Shown here: piece by piece, positions 46,947-56,200 of the stretch | Layout: each line of letters opens with the position of its first letter | Position numbering within the stretch: position 1 is the first letter of the stretch | Assembly (NCBI GenBank): GCA_021234155.1 | Contig: JAJEKV010000002.1 | Span: forward strand, 35,754,128-35,818,127 | Source: Isoetes taiwanensis | Taxonomy: Eukaryota > Streptophyta > Lycopodiopsida > Isoetales > Isoetaceae | Direction of reading: 5' to 3' | Length of the DNA: 64,000 bases | Translations under genes and position numbers: made by a program | Notes under the pieces: model-generated | Told to the model about the DNA's origin: nothing | Databases searched by the model: none | Seen by the model: only the letters and a program-made list of their open reading frames with translations

Positions 46947-47859
46947 ATGGAGTATTTTCTAAAGACCAAAGCTGTCCGACTTCGTAATGCACAGGGGAAA
47001 TACCTTGTCGCAAGTCCTGATAGGGTTTCTGTTTCTCAAGATAGAGATCCGAGTGAATCTGCAATTTGGACTGTGGAATGTGTTAACCACAACACTCAAA
47101 TAAGGCTCAAGAGCTGCTACAAGTTGTACCTTTCTGCTTCTGATACTGCGTTTCTTCTAGGAATGACAGGCAAAAAGGTTTTGCAAACTGTGGCAACAGA
47201 TCATTCTGTTGAATGGACACCCTTTGAAGAGGGATCCTCTATAAAGCTTTTCACTAGATATGGCAACTGTTTGCGCGGTAATGGCGGCCCTCCCCCATGG
47301 AGGAATTCAGTCACTCATGATGTTCCAGTTGCTTCAGCAACTAAAAACTTGATCCTTTGGAGTGTTGAAATAGTGGAGTACAAAACAGAAAACCTTCAGG
47401 TGAGTATCAAAATAATGGTTTAAAACTTTTTATAGTAGTTTGCTTAGATATTTTATTTTATACTTATTAAATTCAGGACACAGAGTTATCAAAAAAGAGG
47501 ATGTCAGATGGTAGGACAGTATTTTATGCTTTAGCAAGTGACAATGGTGAGTTACCAAATGGAACAGAGTGGCACAAGATCACATTCAAAGGAAATACTC
47601 TCAAAGAGCTTGGTGAAGCTTTGAGGAAGCATGCAAACGTGAATGAAAGCATTATTCTCTGTTATAAACATCATGTGAATGGCAAGATCTATCATTTGCA
47701 GAATGAGCTTCCAGCAAATAATACATCCATGAGAGTTGTAATTGTCAAGTCCTCTTCAACTGGTATGTCCTAGAAAAACAATTTATTATAATTGGATGGT
47801 TATATATATTCATTGTATCCTCTATTGTTGCAGCTGCCAGGAATTTACTTCTTCACTGA
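46947..47859 (+). CDS. DUF569 fascin-like protein, copy 2
   Basis: Exons are 46947-47399, 47477-47762 and 47834-47859. Exon 1 encodes the DUF569 trefoil (MEYFLKTKAVRLRNAQGKYL, WTVECVNHNTQIRLKSCYKL). Exon 2 encodes the second domain (RTVFYALASDNGEL, CYKHHVNGKIYHLQNELP). Exon 3 adds AARNLLLH and a stop. The leader intron 46859-46945 ends one base before the ATG. No disabling change is seen. It is a close paralogue of 29026-28202, in opposite orientation, with the CACTA element between. Family function is unknown; the fold is shared with fascins, which bundle actin, but no plant role can be claimed from sequence. Confidence 0.9.
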
Positions 47860-47869
47860 AAAGGCTGCT

Positions 47870-48815
47870 CATGAAAGGATATTAACAGTATAACTAAGGA
47901 AATGGATAGTTCAATGGTGAAAATCTCAGCAGCCCATCCTATCTGCCAATGGATGCTTATTGATATATGTGCCATCCTCATATGTTATTAATTGATTAAA
48001 ATAAGAGATTTTGCACCTCCGTTTGCTAATGTAAACAAAGCAAAATCATATCCTTTTACAAAAGTTTGTATTAAAGTAAACGGAAGATAATAAACACCCG
48101 ACTTTTATAATAATTTCCATCCACTTTCCTTACGAGCCTTGTAATTTTGGAATTTCTTCGTTCCCGAGTGTATATCCGTCAAGGCAAGTGAGTAATCATT
48201 CTTGCTTCTCATCCAACCAGATATTGCCATGTGGCGACCATTCTAACCAAGAATGAAAACTACCTCTTCATTCTTGGTGTGACCTACTCCAACAGGTTGT
48301 CGGATCATCGTCTCTGGTGCAACAAGCTGCCATGACCTACTGCTTCACTTCGGATCTTGCCTTGACGTCGTGGAGCAGCAACAAGTCATGGATGAATGGG
48401 AGCCAGCAGCCAGTCGCGCCTACCCGGCGCTTGGCTGCTCGCTCCCATTCCAGGACAGGAATCCGCTCCTTGTTGCTGTTCCACATCACGTCCAGAGTCT
48501 ATCATTCTTTGGACTATATCGTTCTAAAGCAATTTTTATCCGACTCATCTTAAATTATATATGTGAAATAGCCCCGGGCATTTTAATGTGCTTTATGTAT
48601 ACAGGGTTGGCGCCATTCCTGGCGGATCCCTGTTGACATCCCAGGAATGGCAAGTAGATTGCCGCCCCTGTAACGCGGAAACACTTTGGAAGCATTCCTG
48701 GCAATTCTGCCAGGAGTACAAACACTCAGAACATTGGGTAAATGCTCCAGAATGCTGGTAAATGCTCTGGAATGCAGGGTAAAGATGCCAAAGTAGAAGC
48801 TCTCGTCGCAGTAGA
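47870..48815. repeat. spacer with dispersed repeat and fold-back
   Basis: 48180-48310 resembles 29520-29650. A fold-back with imperfect arms of about 65 bp lies at 48362-48496 (GTGGAGCAGCAACAAG matched by CTTGTTGCTGTTCCAC). CATTCCTGGC/GCCAGGA-type short repeats lie at 48610-48780. No gene is recognised. Confidence 0.6.
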
Positions 48816-48816
48816 A

Positions 48817-49640
48817 AGAATAGAATAGAATAGAATAGATTTTTTATCGTCCACGGAGACCAATTGGCCTATGGGACTCAAACAAAAGAGAGCAGCAAGT
48901 GTATTACTATCAGGATTAAAAAACCCCCGCCCCGAAGGGTTTTCGAGGAGAAAATCTTAGCAGTAATAAGTATACTGGTACGCTGTACAATTGTATAGGA
49001 CAATTCAATACTATCCCGGAGGACACAACTGAGTCCGTGCATCCATAACCTCCTGGAGGTGTGACCCCAACAAGCCCACTGACGCCATATCAATAACTCA
49101 TGGAACAGCTGGCCAGGCACTAGTAATCGAACATACCACTCTCGGATATGGGCAACCGCTGGGCAGATCTGGAGGGCAGGACATTCATATTCAATGGCGC
49201 CCTGGTGGCAACACTGGCAAAGCCTTTCCTCCCGTGCTTCCCGAGCTCGGCGTCCTGTCTCAATGCAAAGACGATGTGCACCCGTGCGAATGGAAGCTAT
49301 AAGTCTGCGCTTCTTCATGGGCAAATGGGTGTACGAGTACTGGTGTGCGCCTCTCGTGAGCCTAGGATTGACTTGTTGCTGATAGTGTGCCAACTTAACG
49401 TGCATCAGAGCATCTGCATCCCAGAGCTTGCGAAGGAAAGTGGCATCTAAGTACAACTTAAGTGCATTGTGATCTTTCTTTGTCCGTACCTGTACGCATC
49501 TGTTTGCCTGTAGACCCCAGCGTGAGAACCACTGAGCTTGCTTGTCCTTCCAACAGGCTTTGAGGCGTTGGGGATCCATTGCCATGGCCAAAGAAAGGTT
49601 GGGCAAACGACCGGTATTGATGTGGCCGGTCGTCCATTAT
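48817..49640 (-). mobile_element. 5'-truncated LINE, second copy
   Basis: On the minus strand the frame 49606-48878 matches the C-terminal part of the LINE at 10703-12110 almost residue for residue (CWKDKQAQWFSRWG, LIASIRTGAHRLCIETG, CQCC). The 3' end has the conserved hairpin (plus 48902-48950), a terminal segment and an AGAAT/AGAATAG pentamer tail near 48817-48840. It is truncated upstream of the catalytic YADD box. At its 5' limit the text breaks near 49610-49640. Confidence 0.85.
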
Positions 49641-49889
49641 CAGCCATAGTGCAAGAAGAGGTAGTAAGAATTGGTTTTCCTGAAGATGGGGCCTTGTGGC
49701 CGGCATGGAGTCAAGTGGAGAGCCAACCACCATTGAGTCAGACAACAACGAGCAACTAATCGAGACACAAACACCACCAAGTTGGGTGGGCCGCCAACCA
49801 AGGGAGCCAACCACATGACACCACTAAGTCCGGCATGGGAGCCAACTAACCAAATATAACACCACCAAGTCGGGTGGGCTCGAGCTTGG

Positions 49890-50260
49890 TAGATAGTGCA
49901 TGCTCACGAAGCTTTTGGAGAACCTGTCGAACATGTCTCTCTTCGAGAGTTAGAATAAATTAGAATATCGTTCAGATATATGATGATGAAAGGATCCAAA
50001 TATTCCTGAAGATATCATCTACCATATGCTAAAAAGCTATCATAGCTTTGTTAAGACCAAAAGGCATGAAGTTTACTCGAAATGGCCATATGGGATACAA
50101 AAAGTTGGCATCTATTCATTGCCTTCATAAACTTGGATACGATTGTAAGCACCACAGAGATTAATCTGAGTAAAATAGTGTGCACCCCAGAGGCGCATGA
50201 GCAGCTCGAAATTAAAGACAGGGGATTACAATCAAAATGTTTATTTTAAACTGCTGCACA
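49890..50260 (-). pseudogene. Ty3/gypsy reverse transcriptase fragment
   Basis: On the minus strand, GAHYFTQINLCGAYNRIQVYEG-like text (50200-50130) corresponds to the KIDLRSGYHQIRV region. Then YGHFE and MPFGLNKAM (50100-50030) and a degraded YLDD region near 49960 follow. Every part is in a different frame or interrupted by stops. No LTR was found near it. Confidence 0.7.
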
Positions 50261-51459
50261 TAGGCGTGGACTTCTATCAAGACATGTAGCAAGGGTGACC
50301 TCAAGAAACTGGAGATTTATTCTCGACCATTCAACATGCATAAAACTCCATCTGGTCAAACTAAAAATGAAGAAAATATGGCTTCTATTTTATTCTGTGC
50401 TTGAATCACAAATACAAACAGACCAATGCTTTCACTTAGTTATGGTTGCAGGTAGCTTTATTTCATAATGTCTTTTTACAAAGCAAACAAATAATACAAG
50501 TTGAGCACAAACATCTGTTCATCGATTCAACACATCAATTCATAGCTAGAGCATGTGCATACCAAATATGCTAGGTATGCTGAGCTTCCTAGATGACAAT
50601 ATAGAAACATGGTCGCATAGATTCCCTGGCGTGCATTCTGCTGCTGACACATGTCAGCCCCTTACAATCCGGAATGGAAGTTGGGTCTTCCAATTCCGGA
50701 TGACTGGCTAATCAGGTAATGTTGTTTTTTTCAATCAATGTTTTTTTAACAAAATTTGCAAACGCAGCAACTCAAACAGGATGTGGGCCAGAAAGAGGCT
50801 CAGAAATATGACAGTTCACCTCTGCTGGAGCAGTTTATTCAAGCCCGACAAATGCAGGACTGCTCAATCCAGCAGAAATCCTACTTGGTTTTATCCAAAA
50901 GGGAACAAAAAATAACGAATCAAAACCTGATGAAACAAAAAATAACGAATCAAAACTTTGACAGATCTGCATGCAAAAATAGGAGGGCAAGAACTTCAAA
51001 AAAAGAAAAGGCTATCATAGGATCTGACCTGCAAATGCTGCTATGAACCCACAACAAAAGAAATAGACAGATTTCTTCACATTATTCGCCTCTGAGCTTC
51101 TGCGCATGCTTGAAGTTAGCTCTGAAAGGGTCTTATAAAGGGGCGCTGAAAGTTAGCTCTGAAAGGGTCTTATAAAGTTAGCTCTAAAAGGCTACTCTGC
51201 CGCTCGAGCGCTCCGGCAAAAACAGAGGATAAAAAAAACCCAAAATCAAGAAAACCCCCAACCTAAGCGCCTCCATCACCGCAAACAGAGCCTCCATAGC
51301 CAAAAATAGATGAAAAACAAAGATTAGGATGCGTACATCGCCGCAAACAGAGCCTCCATAGCCAAAAAATAGATGAAAAACAAAGATTAGGATGCGCAAG
51401 CCACCTCTGTGCGCCTGGATGGAGCAGAGAAAAGGGGGCAGATTTTGCTCCCCTGTTTC
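50261..51459. other. intergenic with small tandem repeats
   Basis: Direct repeats include GTTAGCTCTGAAAGGGTCTTATAAAG (two copies, 51115-51180, each longer than the part named) and a 58-bp unit with GCCTCCATAGCCAAAAA (51287-51392, two copies). A GGAAGTTGGG motif of the fold-back family lies near 50675. No gene is recognised. Confidence 0.5.
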
Positions 51460-51461
51460 TA

Positions 51462-51612
51462 TATTGATGGGGAAAAGAAATGGGTTCCCCTTTTTCGATT
51501 CAGCCGATGACCCGCTCCCGGCTACCGCCAGTCGCGGGATCCCATCGGCTGAATCGGAAAAGGGGACCCCATTTCCTTTTTCCCATACAAAATAGAAGTT
51601 GGGCCGATGTAT
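51462..51612. repeat. fold-back element family, copy 2
   Basis: Arms of about 45 bp at 51466-51511 and 51538-51587 pair around CCGATTCAGCCGATGGG-type sequence. The outer end carries TACAAAATAGAAGTTGGG (51586-51604), the same flank as copy 1 but on the other side. Confidence 0.75.
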
Positions 51613-52112
51613 TTATTCTAATTGCGCCACTTGTCCCTCCTATCCATCACGAATTGGAAGTTGGGATGACTAATCATTCCTTATACAAGAAATTTATCGC
51701 GGCGGCCAAGGCCGCCGCGAACATTTCTCTTCCTCAGCTTACTTCTGTAAGGGCAGATTCGTATATTGTTGGAATGGTCTAGGAGCGGGTCATCGGCCAC
51801 ATCGAAAAGTGCGACAGGTGGGCATCCCCCTATACATAAAGGTTTGGACTGAACTCCAATGGTGTCATTAAGCAACAACTATTATGAAAATTTGCTTCTT
51901 CACTCTGATATTGCTCTTTCTCTTGGTTGTCTTGACCAAATGGAATCAATACAGAAAAATAAAGGTAAAAAAAAATGGAATTACTTAGAACAAATAACTG
52001 ATATTCAAGAAGTAAGAGCAGGCTTGTAAAAAATTGCTCTATGTACACTCTTCACTGCACATGATCCGCTGTATCTACATTCTATGCTATGTACATTGTC
52101 TCATACAAATGG

Positions 52113-52790
52113 CTATGGATAAGCACAGCTGCTGGTAGACGGATCCCACAAGGCAGGCAACAGGAATGCTCTGCTTCTAGCGCCATAAGCATTGAAATTG
52201 GCTCCGCTCTTTTGATCCGTCATCAGCTCTCCAGGATATCCGGAGTAAGCACCCTTTCCAAATATACCTGTGCAAGCTGTAGTGGCTTCTAATGGCACTT
52301 TAGCATCTCCTTGATAATAGCCATCAGTAAACGGATTTGTCGCAGCGCCAGCAACCATGGTAGCAATGTTTATGATCATTTCGTCAATGTCCACATCTCC
52401 ATTTGGAGCAGTCAATGGCTTTGTATCAGGCCCAAAATAATTCTTGGCGAACGGCCATGCGCATTTCCCAGGACACTGGGTTGCAGAGTTTCCGACCCAA
52501 GCATTCGGAATCGCTTGCTTTTTGCCCATTTTTATTGAAGAATGCGAAGCACATGTTTGCACACAAAAGCCTTCTACATTCACATCATCAGAAGTGAGGA
52601 GTAGATACAGAGCATTTGTTCCTCCAGAGAATGGCTTAGAACTGGAGGCCTTCTTTACCAGATTCTCCACATCTATCTTCTTCAGATTTTTTCCAACTGA
52701 ATATGAATCAGAAGACTCTGCCCCTAATTTGACAGACTCTGGAATAGATTTCTCAGCAGAATCTTTATAACCAGCAGTCCTTTAGTGCAA
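52113..52790 (-). pseudogene. EXORDIUM-like gene fragment (3' half)
   Basis: The open minus-strand frame from about 52780 to the stop at 52113 encodes the C-terminal two thirds of an EXORDIUM/PHI-1 family protein. VGKNLKKIDVENL comes first, then LYLLLTSDDVNVEGFC, WVGNSATQCPGKCAWPF, APNGDVDIDEMIIN and ATNPFTDGYYQGDAKVPLEA, then GKGAYSGYPGELM and a Cys near the end. These secreted cell-wall proteins respond to brassinosteroid or phosphate and promote cell expansion. The signal peptide and N-terminal part are missing upstream, so it is a truncated copy. The remaining frame has no stop, suggesting recent capture or loss. Confidence 0.85.
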
Positions 52791-52959
52791 TTACTTAATG
52801 TAATACAAAACAAAGCAACCAAAGGGGCTATATTATATTGGTACTCTAGGGCCCCCCGTGCCATTTTTTCCTGTTAGTCTTTTATTTCCCGTAAAAATGC
52901 TGTACAAAGGTGTGGCAAGCTGCTTACCAAAGGTGATCTATACACACGTTTCTGTCATA

Positions 52960-53205
52960 AATCTGTCAAACTGGTGCAAATGGTTCTCCATTTTGGAAAA
53001 TAGGTGATGTTATGATTTCCTACATAATTTTTTGGATCAACAGCAGGCCAACCAGATGATGCATACCCCTTTTCATTCAGAAGAGTTATGTATTCTTGCA
53101 GAATTCTTCTTATGTGGCTGAATTCAGGTCGTTTATCAGGGTTCCTGTCCCAACACCTTTTCATCAGCTGCTTCAATTCAGGGGCGATATGTAGGCACCG
53201 GGCCT
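52960..53205 (-). pseudogene. protein kinase C-terminal exon (Raf-like MAPKKK type)
   Basis: After an AG at about 53206, the minus strand reads ARCLHIAPELKQLMKRCWDR, then NPDKRPEFSHIRRILQEY. This is subdomain XI of a tyrosine-kinase-like plant Ser/Thr kinase, with the conserved CW and RP. It continues with LLNEKGYASSGWPAVDPKNY and stops near 52955. No other kinase exons are visible to 54000, so it is an isolated exon. It shares strand and neighbourhood with the EXORDIUM-like fragment. Confidence 0.8.
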
Positions 53206-53209
53206 GGCA

Positions 53210-54290
53210 TTACGTATTAAACCCAATCAAGATTTAACCCATGAGTATGCGCATCAACAATGCATAGAAACAAAATTCGGAAAATGATTGAGAACAACCG
53301 ACATTCAAAGCGAGGCAACATAGCTTTATGAATATTTAACTTATCCAAGAACCAAATAAGCGGCATATTATATGTGGCAAAACTTCCAATAACCGGATAA
53401 GCGGCAAAGATTAAACAAATCCTTATGGCAAAATTGTTCTACCTTCATATCACATAGCGGTAAAACTAGTTCGACAAAAAACTGCTTTTAGCATAACGAA
53501 TAGAAGCAACACAAAAAAGGAAATCGGGGAATAGGTAAATTAGACACAAATCGGCGCCCGGTCGCCGCCACCAAACTGCGGATGCTGCCCAATTAGATGT
53601 GCAAGCAGAGAAACTGCCCAATTCAACTAATTCCGTTATGGAGCAAGGCAGATCTGTTACAAATGCCTTATCAGGCAAGCAATTCAGCATGCCCAGAAAC
53701 AGCCAAAACTGCTGTGTAGTTTAGGCTTGGAGGCAAGGAAAAAAAAACGGCCATATTCCGGCGGCTAGCAAGGCGGGCGATCTGAAGGTGCAAAGCTCGA
53801 ACTGGGAACTTATGCGGCGCCTACGGGACTCCTTGGCTTGTCATTTATGCGTAGAGGATTCCCGCCATAGCCAAGCGGTGCGGTCATTTTCTCATCGTTA
53901 ACGTTAGAATGCATGGCTTGTCGCATGCCGCGATGCCCTTATCGGACATAATAGATTATATATATGTGTAGATAAGGCTGTTTAGCAGGGTTGCCTAACC
54001 CCCCCTGCCCAATTTCCTGCATTCTTAGCTATGCCACGTGTCATACCACGTCAGCTGTTTTAAATCTCAACCATTAGATTTCTTAGTTTCGCATCGGACG
54101 GCCATGAAAATTAGAAAGTCCTTGAAAATCACTTCTCCTCTTCTCCGACCATCCCGATTCCCTCCTCTGCTTCTGCTTGCTCGACTTTCTTCTAGGCCCT
54201 GTCGGGGCTGTGCACGGCAGGGCATTGCCTTTGGAATGGTAAATTAAAGGAGAAGGCTATTCCAGGTGCAGATTAGCTCCATTTTGGCAG
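53210..54290. other. intergenic, no recognisable gene
   Basis: I find no domain. A C-rich run lies near 54000, and CCACGTGTCATACCACGTCAG near 54034 is a short imperfect repeat of CCACGT. Confidence 0.4.
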
Positions 54291-55384
54291 AGCAGATGGA
54301 GCTTCCGAAAGTGGGTATTGTTTATGATCACCGGATGTGTGCCCATGCATGTCCAGATGATCCAGATCATCCTGAAACACCTGAATAAAGAGTTACCTCC
54401 ATCATAGATCGTTTGGAGTCTGTCGGATTATTGGAAAGGTAAGCTGTAGAAAAAGTTGAAATTCTTTTCTTGTTTAATTGAATCTCCATGCCTAAACTCC
54501 ATGACCTTTTTCTCAACCTATAGATGTGTTCGCGTAGAAGCTAGGGAAGCAACTACTGAGGAGTTGGCTAGTGTACACAGTGAAAAACAGATTGCGCTCG
54601 TGAAAGCTATGAACAGTAGAACCTATGGGAAAGGAGGCAGGGCAGCTCTAGCTCACAGGTAGAACTCCATTTATTTGAATGAAAGATCATCACAGTCTGC
54701 ACTTCTCGCGGCTGGCTCTGTTGTGGAGGTGGTTATAAATGCCTTTAGCATAAGTATCTTTTCGTGTTTCTTTACATAAATGGAAGGGCTTTTACTTTCC
54801 AAGTAAAAATATTTTGATGAGGGCTGGTTTCACATTTTTAGACTTAGTCACATACCTTGGATGTACCGTTTCCAAAATACCCAGGTTTCAGTTATCAGTC
54901 ATTTTCTTAGGATGCATCATTATGGTGGTAAATGCCAATGTGGCCAAATATGTTCTAATTGCTGCATTAAGAAGATTGGTAGTTATTTGGGGGATATCAA
55001 ATATATGTAAGATGTAATGACTTTTTGGAATCCTTCTGTTAAATCAAGAGCTTTTGGAGGTCAGATACTTGTTGAAGTTGCATTCATCTTTGTGGTGCCA
55101 GTTTAAAAGTGAGAGAGGTTTGGACTTGAGTTGGTAACGCAAGGCTAGATGGGTTGCCAGATTAGATAGGAAATTCTACCACATCAAGTAAAATGATCTA
55201 GCTTCAAAAAGGTTAGGAAAAGCTCATCTGATTTGATTTGTAACTGATACGCTTGGGTGCTTCAAGGGGTGTGATAAGATCTATAGAAACCTGGCATAAG
55301 GAAGATACATACATTGAATGCAAATGCACCCAATAAGATCTTAGGTTTGCTATTATGTATATATTCGACTTCTCGATGACATGA

Positions 55385-55925
55385 TCCCATCGATCCGAGA
55401 CATCGGATCGCCATTCTAGAATGGGACGAGCATGCATGTTTTGCATGCATGCGGGCGGCGCATGCCCGTTCTGGTTGGGAGTTCGCTATTTTAGGCGCGT
55501 TTCTGCATCAACGTCTCATCGGCGCTTCCTCTTCTCTCTCAGCAGTACCTATTTCTCTTTGAATTGTTTTCCAGGCAGGGGAGGGGCTTCTTCCTGCTTG
55601 GTTTGGCCAATTTGGCGTTTCTTTCATGCTGCCTTTTCCGGCCTTTAGCCTTCGTCTTGTGACCTTCGTCCTCGATCCTAGTTTGTAAGGAAGTCCTTTG
55701 GTATTCGGGCGGTTTGTTGGTTTCATGCGAGTCCCATTCTAGAATCCCATCGATCCGAGACATCGGATCGCCATTCTAGAATGGGGACGAGCTATCATGT
55801 TGCATGCATCGCGGTGCGCATGCCCATTCAGTTGGGAGTTAAGCTATTTTAGGCGGCGTTTTACGCATCAACGTCTCATCGGCGCTTCCTCTTCTCTCTC
55901 AGCAGTACCTATTTCTCTTTGAACC
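55385..55925. repeat. 180-bp direct duplication with hairpin
   Basis: The segment 55385-55563 is repeated at 55744-55922 with a few changes. Between them, 55707-55745 recurs again at 56368-56407. At 55733-55785 a hairpin forms: CCCATTCTAGAAT pairs with 55773-55785 and CGATCCGA (55751-55758) with 55763-55770. Confidence 0.85.
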
Positions 55926-55929
55926 CACC

Positions 55930-56200
55930 CTCCCCCCCCCTTCTTTGTTTATTATATTTGTCGCGTGGCACGCGCATAATCAGCCCCTCCACTCTGGGAG
56001 GTTTGTTTTGTTTTGTTTTTTTGGTGTTGGTGATGTGCAGGTACGGGTTGGCGAGCGGCATCTGTTTTGACTTCTCCATTCGTGGGTTTTTGGGAGCGTT
56101 TTCTCTGCCTTGCGTTTGTCTAAGACCCTTGCCGAAGGTTTGTCACTAGGGTTTTTCCTCGAAAACCCGAAAGGGCGGGGTTTTTTAATCCCGGTGATAA
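55930..56200 (+). mobile_element. LINE 3' end fragment, plus strand
   Basis: 56155-56192 (CCTCGAAAACCC, GGGCGGGGTTTTTTAATCC) matches the conserved 3' hairpin of the LINE copies at 48902-48950 in reverse complement. About 200 bases before it may be LINE-derived. It lies in an intron of the histone deacetylase pseudogene. Confidence 0.6.
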
